Notes under the pieces: model-generated
The model's database searches: none
What the model saw: only the letters and a program-made list of their open reading frames with translations
What the model was told of the DNA's origin: nothing
Position numbers and translations under genes: made by a program
From: Magnetovibrio sp.
GTDB taxonomy: Bacteria > Pseudomonadota > Alphaproteobacteria > Rhodospirillales > Casp-alpha2
Assembly (NCBI GenBank): GCA_002721825.1
Contig: PBLS01000008.1
Span: forward strand, 1-64,000
Direction: 5' to 3'
DNA: 64,000 nt
Shown here: piece after piece, positions 30,438 to 41,452 of the stretch
How positions within the stretch are numbered: the stretch's first letter is position 1
Layout of the letters: each line of letters opens with the position of its first letter

Positions 30438-31952
30438 TTATGATCGTCCACCGTCGGTTGTAACGCGAGTGCGGAAAAGTTTGATCGCTGGCAGCACAAA
30501 CAAAAGGATAGCAACTATCAAAATTGTGCCAGAAATGGGCCGTTCGAAAAATGTCAGAACATCCCCCTGTGAGCCTATTAGCGACTGGCGTAATGAGCGT
30601 TCTGCAAGAGGGCCCAAAACAATAGCCAAAACCGCTGGCGCTAATGGGTAATCCAGCTTACGCATCAAATATCCGACAACCCCAAATACAAACATCAGCC
30701 ATACGTCATGCATATCCATGGTCGGCACATAACCACCTATAACGCAAAGTATAAAAATCACAGGCGCTAGGACCGTAAACGGCAGCTTTAGTACCCAAAT
30801 AAAGGCAGGAATGAATGCAATATTTATTAGTAACGAAAATAGATTAGCTGAATAAAGGCTGGCTATTAAACCCCACACAAATTCAGTGTGCTCAACGAAT
30901 AATAAAGGCCCAGGTTCAAGGCCCCATATCACCATTCCGCCGAGTAAAATAGCTGTAGTTGGCGATCCGGGAATACCAAGCGTCAACATCGGTAACATGG
31001 ATCCCGTTGAAGCGGCATTATTCGCCGCTTCGGGCGCCACAACGCCATTGATATTCCCTTTTCCATAGCTCTCGGGGTCCTTAGCAGCCGTCTTTGCTAC
31101 CCCGTAGGCCATTAAAGAACCAGGTGTTGCCCCCGCGGCGGGAAGAATTCCTACAAAATATCCTAAAAAAGAGCCCATGAACATCGTTTTCCAGGTGCCC
31201 AACAATTCCTTTAAGGTATCAAGCACTCGTCGAACAGTTACTGTCGCTTGCGAAATCATCACCTTGCCCTTGGAGAGTTCCACCGTCCATAGCATTTCTC
31301 CAATACCATAGATGCCAATAGCTAGGACTAAGAAATTTACACCATGCATAAAACCCGGAAGGTCCAGAAAAATAAGGCGCGGCTCACCACTCACTATATC
31401 AAGACCAACGGCACTTAAAACCAGGCCAATCATTATTGAAAACAATGTTTTCGGAATATCGTCTCCACCAAGGCCGATAAAAGTAGCAAACGCTAACATC
31501 ATTAACGCAAATTCTTCAGGTGGCCCAAAGGCCAATGCTACTTCCGCTAAAGGAGGAGCGAAAGCGGTAAACAGCACAACGGAAATAGTCCCGCCAACAA
31601 AAGAAGCCGCTGCCGCCGCCACTAACGCCTTATCAGCTTTCCCACTCATCGCCATCGGCCGCCCATCAAAGGTAGTCGCCACAGCCGTAGACGCCCCAGG
31701 AATGCCAAGCATAATAGAACTAATGGCGCCGCCATACATTGCGCCATAATAAATTGCACCTAAAAATATAACGGCCGAAGTAGGTGGGACCAAAAAGGTC
31801 ATGGGTAAAAGGATAGCGACGCCATTGACAGAGCCCAACCCCGGCATCGCTCCAATAAAAAGTCCAACTGCGGCTCCGAATATAACGAGACCCAGGTTTA
31901 AAGGTTCAAATGAAATTAGAAACCCATCGAGAAGATGACCTATTATTTCCAT
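30438..31952 (-). CDS. Tripartite tricarboxylate transporter permease (TctA family)
   Basis: GLFIGAMPGLGSVNGVAILLPMTF, FVGILPAAGATPGSLMAYGVAK, LTLGIPGSPTTAILLGGMVIWGLEPGPLLF. Confidence 0.95.
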   Translation of the reverse strand: MEIIGHLLDGFLISFEPLNLGLVIFGAAVGLFIGAMPGLGSVNGVAILLPMTFLVPPTSAVIFLGAIYYGAMYGGAISSIMLGIPGASTAVATTFDGRPMAMSGKADKALVAAAAASFVGGTISVVLFTAFAPPLAEVALAFGPPEEFALMMLAFATFIGLGGDDIPKTLFSIMIGLVLSAVGLDIVSGEPRLIFLDLPGFMHGVNFLVLAIGIYGIGEMLWTVELSKGKVMISQATVTVRRVLDTLKELLGTWKTMFMGSFLGYFVGILPAAGATPGSLMAYGVAKTAAKDPESYGKGNINGVVAPEAANNAASTGSMLPMLTLGIPGSPTTAILLGGMVIWGLEPGPLLFVEHTEFVWGLIASLYSANLFSLLINIAFIPAFIWVLKLPFTVLAPVIFILCVIGGYVPTMDMHDVWLMFVFGVVGYLMRKLDYPLAPAVLAIVLGPLAERSLRQSLIGSQGDVLTFFERPISGTILIVAILLFVLPAIKLFRTRVTTDGGRS

Positions 31953-32082
31953 AATCGAATTCTAACTCCACACCTTTAATCTCTATAAAATTGTATACCA
32001 GCACAACCAATCTTGGGTCAGCAACACTTTATAGCAGTAGCCATCCCAGTCTAGATTTATGCCGGAATAAGAAGACGGCCCC

Positions 32083-32601
32083 TTAATAAATTAAATCGTA
32101 AATTGGATAAAATAGAGGTTCCGTAAACCCCTTAGGCAACGTCTTTTTCAGAGCCATTTCAAAAAACAAAAAAGTCACAATTGGTGTAGCAACAACCAAA
32201 GGTAAAATTAGAGTCCATGAATGTTGGCCAAGATACCGCATGTAGAAAAGCATAAATAATGGCACCGAAAAATAAACGCCGATTAAATGAATAAGTGCAA
32301 TCATAACTGCCAAAGATCCCGCTACCGTAAGAAAAATTGAAAAAGTCTCACGATCCATGAATGGCTCTTCAGATTGACTCGGAGGACTTATTCTTCGCGC
32401 CCAACGGACTATCATTGCTATACAGCAAACAAGCATCCCTGCAGAAAGCCAGAAAGAAAAAGCTCCTCCCCCGGGGCCTTCTTCTGGAATCCAGCCAATA
32501 GGAAGTTCAGTACTCTTCCACATTAAATAGATAGAGAAGAGCGCCATAATTATGGCCATCGATAATTCTGCCTTACGCACGACGCCCTCTACTCTATCCA
32601 A
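32083..32601 (-). CDS. Tripartite tricarboxylate transporter small membrane protein (TctB-like)
   Basis: Four TM segments; GGAFSFWLSAGMLVCCIAMI; between TctC- and TctA-like genes. Confidence 0.85.
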   Translation of the reverse strand: MDRVEGVVRKAELSMAIIMALFSIYLMWKSTELPIGWIPEEGPGGGAFSFWLSAGMLVCCIAMIVRWARRISPPSQSEEPFMDRETFSIFLTVAGSLAVMIALIHLIGVYFSVPLFMLFYMRYLGQHSWTLILPLVVATPIVTFLFFEMALKKTLPKGFTEPLFYPIYDLIY

Positions 32602-32616
32602 TAACCGCAGCTTAAA

Positions 32617-33600
32617 TTACTTGCCTAGTAATTTTTTATGCTTAGCGCGCTCCGCAAGAAAATACTTCTGCAGTTTATCGCCCGTCAGCCAACCAGGAAT
32701 AAGCCCCTTCTTTACGAGGTAATTTTGCCAATCATCTGAACGATAGACTTTTTCGAACACACTCGTGTAGAAATCACGTGCATCATCGCTCATTCCTCCT
32801 GGAGCAACCACGCTACGCTGCATATAATAAACCATGTTCTTACCATGACCCAACTCTTCAAATGTGGGTATCTTTCCCCATTTGCCCTTCAGTTTACCCT
32901 TAGGCGTAAAACTGGCGAGAGGCCGGGATTTTCCAGCGTCCCAAAAGCCAACTTGCTCGGAAGGGTTATTAACGGTCGAATTTATATGTTTACCAATCAA
33001 CTCCTTAGCTACTTTTCCACCACCTTTATAAGGAACATAGGTGACCTTAAAGCCAAATTTTTTCTCCAGCATCGCCGTAACCAGCGAATCCTCAGCGCCT
33101 TTACCGGTGCCTCCCATTTTCCACTTCTTACCCGCTTTCTTAACAGCTTTAACGTAATCATCTACACTATTGATGTTAGTATCTGCATGGACCCAAAGCT
33201 GAAAGGTATCCTCTGCCATCCGGGCAATCGGTGTAAAGGTACCAATATCAACGCCTAAACCGGGTTGCCGAATAGGCGTCGTGTAATAGCTATTTAAGGT
33301 TGCCATAATTATATGGTTATCCCCTTTTTTAGCTTTCAGATACTGTAACGCCTCGCCTCCAGAACCTCCGCCTTTATTCATCGGCACGAATGGTTTTGGC
33401 GATAGTTTGTTTTTTTCGATTATACCTTGAATAAAACGCGCCAGACGATCAGCGCCACCACCCTTACCTGCCATAATTACAAACTCTACAGGCTTCTTAG
33501 GCGCCCAACCCGCCTGAGCCTGTTCCGACACAACCGAGGTACTAATGCCAATCCCTGTTGCAATTGCTACAGAAAATAATGCTCTACTTAGTTTTCTCAT
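32617..33600 (-). CDS. Tripartite tricarboxylate transporter substrate-binding protein (TctC/Bug family)
   Basis: Signal peptide; KPVEFVIMAGKGGGADRLARFIQGIIEK, FKVTYVPYKGGGKVAKELIGKHINSTVNNPSE. Confidence 0.9.
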   Translation of the reverse strand: MRKLSRALFSVAIATGIGISTSVVSEQAQAGWAPKKPVEFVIMAGKGGGADRLARFIQGIIEKNKLSPKPFVPMNKGGGSGGEALQYLKAKKGDNHIIMATLNSYYTTPIRQPGLGVDIGTFTPIARMAEDTFQLWVHADTNINSVDDYVKAVKKAGKKWKMGGTGKGAEDSLVTAMLEKKFGFKVTYVPYKGGGKVAKELIGKHINSTVNNPSEQVGFWDAGKSRPLASFTPKGKLKGKWGKIPTFEELGHGKNMVYYMQRSVVAPGGMSDDARDFYTSVFEKVYRSDDWQNYLVKKGLIPGWLTGDKLQKYFLAERAKHKKLLGK

Positions 33601-33820
33601 TTTAATCTCCCTTTTACGCTACCACTTAGTTTAAAGGCGACGCACAATTCCAATTTTATGTCCCTGGAGCAGTCGAATGACTACACTCACGCATATACTG
33701 CACACCCCTAGCATGCGGCATACTTGCGAACTATAGTCAGAAGAATAATCTTGATACAATAGGTTTTAATACAAAACCTGACCATTTGATTATTATTGAG
33801 ATTACAAAACTTACATCCGT

Positions 33821-34903
33821 TCAGGATTTAGGTGTCTTATCCTTCACCATGTCAGCCATACGGCGCATAAGCCGCGAACCTTTAAAGCTCGGCAATTTAT
33901 ATATCCAGCCATTTACGCGTGCATTTATCTCTTTTGCCACATCAACTGGGGCTTTGCCACTATTAGAGCTCGCATCTAATTTATTCGCAATAGCCTTAAC
34001 CTCTGCCCATTGGCCCTTGTCCTTTTCCAGTACGCGAAACACTAATTTAAGCCCATCCCTAGTGATAAATTCGGCACGCGTTGTTTGGTCATCAACAAAA
34101 TTAAGGTATCCTGCCTTTCGAACATCATCCAGTTCCAATTGTTCAACAACCGCAGCTATATTATCTGGATCTGTCTCATATTCTAAAGTTTTGCCTTCCG
34201 GGATATCATGCAAGGTAAAATTGCGAGCTTTTGGATCATCCTTAGAGATATTTAACACCTCTCCATCCGGGTGGGTGACCACAACGCTGAGTATATTTTT
34301 TTCCTTGATATCAACAATTTTGCGAACGAGCCAACCACTAGGCTTCGTCTCCAGGCTCAATTCTCCGGCCGCTAACCAAGTTTGATCATTCCCTGGCTTT
34401 CGAATATAAACACCTTGCTTGCGTACTCCAACTAGGTTGTGACGCTTCCGACCTGCAATCAAGTCGACAAGCTTAATTCCTTTAGAATCAAAAACCTGAA
34501 TTTTGTGCGCCCTCGACTCTTTTCCTTTTGGGTCTTCAACATGCAAGCGATCATATAAACTCCGTTTCTTTGTTTTTGATTCATAGTAGTTAAGATCTGC
34601 AAGTTGAACCATGACTTTGTCAGCGACCTTTGCAGAAACTGAATAACCATCGCTTTCATTCATCGACCAATTACCCGCAGAATCGCGAACCATAGTGAGT
34701 GTTTTCTCCCGGTGATCAATTACCACCCGTCCAATAGAATTTATGCTGCCCATTAGACCGGGAAAGACGGCTCCCGCGTTTTTCATGCCTGAACCAACCC
34801 GGTCCCGCTCTAGAGAATACGCAGCACCCAAAACAGCTACTACCGCGCTAAATCCAAGTATTTTTATACCTTTTGGCGTCATACCAATTTCCCGTAATCT
34901 CAC
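33821..34903 (-). CDS. DUF4340-like protein
   Basis: N-terminal TM, DHREKTLTMVRDSAGNWSMNESDGYSVSAKVADKVMVQLADL...; adjacent to GldG-like gene. Confidence 0.75.
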   Translation of the reverse strand: MRLREIGMTPKGIKILGFSAVVAVLGAAYSLERDRVGSGMKNAGAVFPGLMGSINSIGRVVIDHREKTLTMVRDSAGNWSMNESDGYSVSAKVADKVMVQLADLNYYESKTKKRSLYDRLHVEDPKGKESRAHKIQVFDSKGIKLVDLIAGRKRHNLVGVRKQGVYIRKPGNDQTWLAAGELSLETKPSGWLVRKIVDIKEKNILSVVVTHPDGEVLNISKDDPKARNFTLHDIPEGKTLEYETDPDNIAAVVEQLELDDVRKAGYLNFVDDQTTRAEFITRDGLKLVFRVLEKDKGQWAEVKAIANKLDASSNSGKAPVDVAKEINARVNGWIYKLPSFKGSRLMRRMADMVKDKTPKS

Positions 34904-36843
34904 GCGGTCTCAACAACTCCGCCCCGGCGCCGAAAACGGCGCAGCATCGCAAAAACCAGAGTACCTAATGCCAATATAAGAGGAATAGCCGCTATGTTAA
35001 AAAACTTGAGCCAACTATCGAGTTTATCAATATCCTTTCGAAGTTCATGTTGCACACTACGGAGTTCCTTACGAATGGCAACCATACGCTCACGCGCCTT
35101 TTCTATTCTATCTCGGTCTTCGGGTTTTAATATTAGATCGCCAGGCGTGCGTTCTTCGCGGCTAATCATTTTGTTGAGTTCTCCACGAACAGTCTCAAGC
35201 TCCTTCTGCAACTCTTGTTCTTTTGAGCGAAACCTCAATTCGGCAGCCTGCCGAATTTCGCGAACCAAATGAAAGGGCCGATTAGAAATGGTGCGCCCAC
35301 GAAGCTCATTCAATGACGACCCACCCAATAGATTCTCGATAGCACTTATAACGAAATCGGCATTATTTGCGAAAGGTAATAACAGCCTTTTCCCCATTAA
35401 GTCCTGAGCATTAACCCATAAACGGTCGTGCAGCATATCAACATCCGCGACAATAATGACCTGAATATCATCGACCGCAACGTTAAGATGCTCCTTGGGC
35501 CTTTCATTTTTCGTGTCTTTCATCTTTGCTTTAAGTCCCGCTTTTTGTTTCTTTTTGGCAGAAATTTTTGGCGGGCCATCCGGGAATGCCGTATCTGGCT
35601 TTCCAATGATACGTGCCGCTAACGTTAATTGCTCGCCGCCAGGCTTAAAACTACGAAATATGCCTATCACGTCTGGCTGGCCAGAGAACTTATCGGCGTC
35701 AATGGCCATAGAGCGCATTCCAGTTTTGATCAGAGGCTTCAGGGTTGTTTTTCCATTTTTGACCTTGTCCAGAATTCCAGCGGTTCCGATATTTAACACC
35801 TTCAGGTCCGCCATTACAGCGTCTTCACGATCAAAATTTCCAGGCCTGAGCGCAAGCCAACCAACATAATCTGCAATTGCCACTTGGCCACCTACGCGAA
35901 CATTTACGCGACGAGCTGCATCAATATCGCCAGCCACCTTTCCTTCGCGAAGTTCAACTCCCCATTTTTGCATAATGTCCCCAAACTCTGACTTACCAGG
36001 CACGTAGGTCATAGGGGGCATATCTGCTTCAGCGGCAGGATCAACAAAGACTAAAGCCTTGCCTCCTCTTAAAACAAATTGATCAATTGCGTACTTGATT
36101 TGTGGACTGAGTTTTTTCGGGTGGACCACCATGAGGACACCGATGTCTTCTGGTATAACGGGTTCGTCTGGTGAGATGGGCTGTACTTGATAGAATTCGT
36201 TAATTTGTTCAATAACCGACCATCTCGGTCGATTTCCGGCACCTGGCAAAAACCCTCCGTTAATTGGGAGAGAACTCAATACACCAACTGTTTTCTTCTT
36301 TGGGGTTGCTAAACCCAGCACAAGCTTAGTCAAATCGTATTCCAGAAAGGCCTCGCGCTCAGGCGAAAAGAAAGGTATTACTTCCTTATCATCGGTACTG
36401 TTAGAGGCAGCTAGACCAAAGTAACCAAGGTCACCTAGCTCATTTATGGGAATTCCACTTAAGCCATAAGCTACCGCACTGTCTTCATCGTCTGAAAAAG
36501 GTTCTGGGTTGAAAATCTGCAAACGAAACCGACCGCCCGTTATGTTCACATACTGTTCTAAGAGTTCACGAACACGCTCATAATAACGTTTGTGGGTGGG
36601 ACTTTGTTCTCCCAAAATGGCACTAAAATAAAGTCGCGCGGTAATCGGTTCGTCGACCTTTTTAAGCACCTTGCGTGTCCCTTCGGAAAGCGTGAATAGA
36701 CGACCTTCCGTGAGATCAATTTGGATAGCACGAAACATATTGTTGGAAAAAATATTCAAACTCAGAAATAAGACCGCGCTTAAAACCACGCCCCACAACG
36801 TCATATTACCTTTTTTAAACTTATTGGATATACCAACAACCAT
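34900..36843 (-). CDS. GldG-like ABC transport auxiliary protein (gliding-motility-type family)
   Basis: NMFRAIQIDLTEGRLFTLSEGTRKVLKKVDEPITARLYFSAILGEQSPTHKRYYERVRELLEQY, QFVLRGGKALVFVDPAAEAD, C-terminal TM. Confidence 0.85.
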   Translation of the reverse strand: MVVGISNKFKKGNMTLWGVVLSAVLFLSLNIFSNNMFRAIQIDLTEGRLFTLSEGTRKVLKKVDEPITARLYFSAILGEQSPTHKRYYERVRELLEQYVNITGGRFRLQIFNPEPFSDDEDSAVAYGLSGIPINELGDLGYFGLAASNSTDDKEVIPFFSPEREAFLEYDLTKLVLGLATPKKKTVGVLSSLPINGGFLPGAGNRPRWSVIEQINEFYQVQPISPDEPVIPEDIGVLMVVHPKKLSPQIKYAIDQFVLRGGKALVFVDPAAEADMPPMTYVPGKSEFGDIMQKWGVELREGKVAGDIDAARRVNVRVGGQVAIADYVGWLALRPGNFDREDAVMADLKVLNIGTAGILDKVKNGKTTLKPLIKTGMRSMAIDADKFSGQPDVIGIFRSFKPGGEQLTLAARIIGKPDTAFPDGPPKISAKKKQKAGLKAKMKDTKNERPKEHLNVAVDDIQVIIVADVDMLHDRLWVNAQDLMGKRLLLPFANNADFVISAIENLLGGSSLNELRGRTISNRPFHLVREIRQAAELRFRSKEQELQKELETVRGELNKMISREERTPGDLILKPEDRDRIEKARERMVAIRKELRSVQHELRKDIDKLDSWLKFFNIAAIPLILALGTLVFAMLRRFRRRGGVVETA

Positions 36844-36848
36844 ATTAT

Positions 36849-37580
36849 TTAAGTTCCCTTTTTAAAATCAACGGCGGCAACATTGGCAAACAAAAAGAAA
36901 GATATTAGCGAAGCAAAATAGACGATATCTCGTAAGTCAATTACACCCTTGGTGATAGCTCTAAAGTGACTAAGGAAGCTCATTGAAGCAATGGTATCAA
37001 TCAACACATCAGGTGCCCATAGTCTAAAAAAGTTCAATACTAGCTCAAGTCCACTCATGGTAAACAAAAAGCAAACCGTTGCCGCAACAATGAACGCGAT
37101 AACCTGGTTTTTGGTAAGAGCGGAAATACACGAACCAATTGCCAAAAAAGCACCTGCCATCACAAAACTACCAACGTAGCTGGCAAGTATCACGCCATTG
37201 TCAGGGGTCCCCAAAATGTTGACACTTATCCACATAGGGAATGTAAAACCAAGCGCTATACCCGCAAAAGCCCAAGCTGCTAAAAATTTACCAAGTACTG
37301 CTTCAGCGGTTGAAATAGGTAACGTCATCAAAAGTTCGATGGTTCCCGTCTTATGTTCTTCCGCCCACAGCCGCATAGAAATTGCTGGAATCAATAGAAG
37401 ATATAGCCAGGGGTGGTAGAAAAAAAAGGTTAAAAGTGTCGCTTGGCCCGAAACAAAAAAGCCCCCAACATAAAAGGCTAGTGCTCCCATTAAGGCCAAA
37501 AAAATTACCATGAAAACATAAGCTACGGGCGTTGCGAAATAACTCATAAGCTCACGCTTGAATATAGAATTTATATTACG
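36849..37580 (-). CDS. ABC-2 type transporter permease
   Basis: MRNINSIFKRELMSYFATPVAYVFMVIFLALMGALAFYVGGFF, SMRLWAEEHKTGTIELLMTLPISTAEAVLGKFLAAW. Confidence 0.9.
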   Translation of the reverse strand, partial: RNINSIFKRELMSYFATPVAYVFMVIFLALMGALAFYVGGFFVSGQATLLTFFFYHPWLYLLLIPAISMRLWAEEHKTGTIELLMTLPISTAEAVLGKFLAAWAFAGIALGFTFPMWISVNILGTPDNGVILASYVGSFVMAGAFLAIGSCISALTKNQVIAFIVAATVCFLFTMSGLELVLNFFRLWAPDVLIDTIASMSFLSHFRAITKGVIDLRDIVYFASLISFFLFANVAAVDFKKGT

Positions 37581-38547
37581 CATGCTTGTCTTCTCCGGCT
37601 TCAGGGTTGGCAACCGTTATCTGCCGAAATACTTCATCCAATGCTCCGCGTTCCACATAAAGCTCCTGGACATCGACGCCGGCCTCACGCAGAGCCGCAC
37701 TTACTGGCTCCGCTATGGTGCTACCCGGTTGCGGGAGAATACGAAACCGACCAATGCTCCCCACTTTCCCAATATGATCAATCCCTTTAACGCCCGAAAC
37801 CACAGGGACAACCTCAATCACCTTGTCTGAATAAGCACTATCAACAGAAATCACCACCGCGTTATGGTTGTGCGCCTTAGACATCAACTCCTCGGGGGTG
37901 CCATCAATAAGAAGTTTTCCGTGCGAAATTATTACCGCGCGCGTGCAAACCGCCTCCACCTCTTCAAGTATATGCGTTGAAACAATAATAGCCTTATCCG
38001 CAGCCATGTCCTTTATAAGTCTACGTACATGTTGCTTCTGGTTTGGGTCAAGGCCATCAGTAGGCTCATCTAAAATCAGTATTTCTGGATCGTGCAGCAT
38101 CGCTTGAGCCAGCCCTACCCGACGCTTAAAACCTTTCGATAGAGTATCAATTGGCTGGTCCAATACACTTTGAAGTATAACCCTATCAACAACCATATCG
38201 ACACGGCGTCGACGTTCAGTCCCGTCAAAACCTCGTATTTCAGAAACAAAATCAAGAAACCGCCTTGCCGTCATGTCCCCATAAGTTGGAGCTCCCTCTG
38301 GAAGATAGCCTATGCGACTCTTCGCCAACACAGGATTTTCTAGTACATTTAAACCACAAATATTAGCTGTGCCAGATGTAGGCTCAATAAACCCAGCAAT
38401 CATTTTCATGGTAGTTGACTTGCCTGCACCATTTGGGCCAAGAAATCCAAGAACTTCACCCTTGTTGACTTTTAAATCGATCCCGTCAACCGCAACCAGA
38501 TTTCCGAAGCTCTTGCTGAGGTTATCAAGCTCAATCATCGCTGTCAT
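37576..38547 (-). CDS. ABC transporter ATP-binding protein (GldA-like)
   Basis: GFLGPNGAGKSTTMKMIAGFIEPTSG, LSKGFKRRVGLAQAMLHDPEILILDEPTDGLDPNQKQHVRRLI. Confidence 0.94.
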   Translation of the reverse strand: MTAMIELDNLSKSFGNLVAVDGIDLKVNKGEVLGFLGPNGAGKSTTMKMIAGFIEPTSGTANICGLNVLENPVLAKSRIGYLPEGAPTYGDMTARRFLDFVSEIRGFDGTERRRRVDMVVDRVILQSVLDQPIDTLSKGFKRRVGLAQAMLHDPEILILDEPTDGLDPNQKQHVRRLIKDMAADKAIIVSTHILEEVEAVCTRAVIISHGKLLIDGTPEELMSKAHNHNAVVISVDSAYSDKVIEVVPVVSGVKGIDHIGKVGSIGRFRILPQPGSTIAEPVSAALREAGVDVQELYVERGALDEVFRQITVANPEAGEDKHA

Positions 38548-39001
38548 TTTCAGAATTTATCCTACGCATACCGTGTTTGATTGATCCCTGTAAGTAACTT
38601 TTCCAAAACACACCATGTGTGAAATACCCGTTTCCGCTAGACTGTCAAGAGAGTTCCATCTCATCTTCGATATAAAACTCTAGTAACTTTAGTCTTTATA
38701 ATCCGCGTTATATTGAAAAAGTAACCAGACCACCCCAACCTTACAGAATTAGATTAATTTTTTCCCGTACCACTATCGAAACCCGCTCATTGTCTATTAA
38801 GTTTGTCGAACTATTTAACCCAGTAAAAAGCGGATTCAAGCCTTAGCGAAAAAAAAATTTAGACCTAGACTCAAAGGGCGTACTATGTCTTTTAGGGTTT
38901 ATAGACAACATACCCGCCACAAAGATACGTGCCAGTTGCAAAGGCAAAGTACCTTTTACTACTGCTCTATGCTTTACGCCAAATGGACAAAAATACCTCT
39001 T

Positions 39002-40222
39002 ATGAAAATGGATTACGAAACTTATTTCCAAAAGTCGTTAAACCGAATAAAAGCTGAAGGGCGTTATCGTGTATTTGCCGATCTTGAACGACATGCGGGC
39101 AACTATCCACATGCGACCAACCGACAATTGGGTGCTTCTAAGGAAGTTGTCGTTTGGTGCTCTAACGATTATTTGGGCATGGGACAAAGTCCAATCGTTC
39201 GCGAAGCTTTGATTGATGCTGCAAAAAGCTTCGGCTGTGGGGCCGGCGGAACACGAAATATAGCGGGCACAACACATCTTCACGTAATTTTAGAAAGCGA
39301 GTTAGCTAACCTGCACGGGAAAGAAGCCGCATTACTATTTTCGTCTGGATATGTCTCTAACGATGCTAGCATTTCAACGATAGCAACCCTTATGCCCGAT
39401 TGTGTAATTTTTTCAGATGCCTGGAACCATGCGTCTATGATAGCAGGTGTCCGGAACTCCGGTTGTGAAAAAAAAATCTACAACCATTGTGACCTAGAAC
39501 ACCTTGAGAGCATGCTTTCCAAAGTTAATATTGACCGGCCTAAGTTGATAATTTTTGAATCAATTTACTCAATGGATGGAGATATCTCACCGATTAAAGA
39601 GATTTGTGATCTTGCTGACAAATATAACGCAATGACTTATATCGACGAAGTCCACGCTGTAGGTCTCTATGGTGAAACTGGCGGCGGGATTACTGAACGT
39701 GAAGGATTGACCGAACGACTTACAGTCATTGAAGGAACGCTGGCCAAGGGGTTTGGTCTTTGTGGAGGATATATCGCGGGTTCCGCATCTTTAATCGATG
39801 CTGTGAGGTCTTCTGCACCGGGCTTTATCTTCTCGACAGCCATGGCCCCGCCCATAGTTGGGGCAGCAATAGCCTCAGTGCGTCACGTCCGCCAAAAAAA
39901 TGATTTGCGCTTGAAACTTCAAGAACGTTCCGACACCCTAAAACGCAAACTTCGCGAAGTGGGCCTGCCACTGATGAACAATTCTACCACTCACGTAGTC
40001 CCAGTCTTAGTGGGAGACCCATTCGCTTGTAAGGCTGCTACTGATATGCTGCTTGATGATTACAACATCTATATCCAGCCCATAAATTATCCGACAGTGC
40101 CAAAAGGGTCGGAGAGGCTGCGTATTACGCCAACACCGCTTCACACGGATACCCTGATGAACAGCCTGGTCGAGGCTCTAACTGATGTTTGGTCTCGTTT
40201 AGAACTGAAAAAATCTGCCTAG
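39002..40222 (+). CDS. hemA: 5-aminolevulinate synthase
   Basis: [95 protein letters not shown] opens at 38885, start at 39002 or 39008 fits the family. Confidence 0.96.
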   Translation: MKMDYETYFQKSLNRIKAEGRYRVFADLERHAGNYPHATNRQLGASKEVVVWCSNDYLGMGQSPIVREALIDAAKSFGCGAGGTRNIAGTTHLHVILESELANLHGKEAALLFSSGYVSNDASISTIATLMPDCVIFSDAWNHASMIAGVRNSGCEKKIYNHCDLEHLESMLSKVNIDRPKLIIFESIYSMDGDISPIKEICDLADKYNAMTYIDEVHAVGLYGETGGGITEREGLTERLTVIEGTLAKGFGLCGGYIAGSASLIDAVRSSAPGFIFSTAMAPPIVGAAIASVRHVRQKNDLRLKLQERSDTLKRKLREVGLPLMNNSTTHVVPVLVGDPFACKAATDMLLDDYNIYIQPINYPTVPKGSERLRITPTPLHTDTLMNSLVEALTDVWSRLELKKSA

Positions 40223-40732
40223 CTTAATTTATTAAAAATTTGCTCTATTTCTCCAGTCTGCATCATTTATATAAAAAATTTATTTTTAATTTGAAATACC
40301 CTCATGTGCTATTATTCGCATTTTTTAGCGATTGTTATACTTATTGAATTAAGCTCACCAGAGTATTAACACCGCGCCAGGGATTATTGTTATAGATTAC
40401 ATTAGTTCACTCTCCAACATAATGTTAAGCAAACACCTTCATTCCCTCTAATTACTCTATAAAAACACAAAATAATCTTAAATCAGAGACTTTCGAAAGA
40501 TTTAAAGTTAACCTTCGCTTCGCCATGGTTCAGCCTTTGTACACAATTCCATCCGGTAAACTAACCAGTATTGACTTTTCATAATAACCTCTATAGATGG
40601 TGCCTCCGTTGAAGTTGACCCCGGCTAACACAACGCTATAAAGCCCTGGTACCCTGGTACATTGATTGAGAAATTTAAATAAAACGGATGTATTCTGGTT
40701 ATTGAAAGTGTTTAGAAGAGCGGAGAGTTCCA

Positions 40733-41158
40733 ATGCGTATCTTTATTTTACTAACAAGTTTATTTTTTTCTGCTGGTCAAGTAATTGCCGCAGATACGAC
40801 TGTCGAAATGCTCAATAAGCAGGGCAAAGAGAGGATGGTTTATTCGCATAAAATTGTGAAAGTGGATCCGGGCGACACGGTTTTTTGGAAAGCAACTACC
40901 AAAGGGCATAATGTTGAGTTTGTTACCAGGCCGAAAGGTGTAAAAAAATTTAAATCAAAGATATCCAAGGATACCCAGTATAAGTTCAGTGTCCCCGGTA
41001 TCTATGCGTACTGGTGCACCCCACACAAAACAATGGGGATGATAGGATTTGTAATAGTAGGTGGTGATCTTTCGAACATCGACGCAGTAAAAGCCACAAA
41101 ATTTAGAGGAAAATCTAAAAAATTAGCTAAGAAATTGTTCCCACAACTAGAGAATTAA
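40733..41158 (+). CDS. Pseudoazurin (type I blue copper protein)
   Basis: Signal peptide; VEMLNKQGKERMVYSHKIVKVDPGDTVFWKATTKGHNVEF, GIYAYWCTPHKTMGMIGFVIVG copper ligands. Confidence 0.93.
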   Translation: MRIFILLTSLFFSAGQVIAADTTVEMLNKQGKERMVYSHKIVKVDPGDTVFWKATTKGHNVEFVTRPKGVKKFKSKISKDTQYKFSVPGIYAYWCTPHKTMGMIGFVIVGGDLSNIDAVKATKFRGKSKKLAKKLFPQLEN

Positions 41159-41452
41159 TTTAGCTAACTTTCTCTATTTTTCGCGATTTTTAGGGATTTT
41201 TTTAGGTACCCAATTAACGTAGGCAGCATCATTTAAAAACATAAAAAATGGTGTCCGCTGTATTTAGACCTGGAAAATGAGTATCCGTAAGCATCTCGTT
41301 AATACAAAAGCGCATTTTTTTACTTACTAAAATAATTTTATGCACGCCGTTACAGCTAAAATATTACTAATTTCTTTAACCCTTGAAATTCCAAAATACG
41401 CGACCATCTAAGCAATAGTCGTTCATTCATTGTTGCCGACTGGAAAATTACG

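Noticed and set aside
33786-34385. Long plus-strand ORF opposite the DUF4340 gene (and similar antisense ORFs, e.g. 7214..7738, 13000..13470, 31312..31749, 25227..25646)
   Set aside because: They lie entirely antisense to genes with strong family signatures and have compositionally biased translations typical of shadow ORFs
40644-40660. Tandem CCCTGGTA repeat as a regulatory iteron
   Set aside because: Only two copies, no third copy or known regulator site recognised; could be chance
40530-40733. 67 aa minus-strand ORF upstream of pseudoazurin
   Set aside because: No recognisable family; begins at the pseudoazurin start and probably lies in its promoter/leader region
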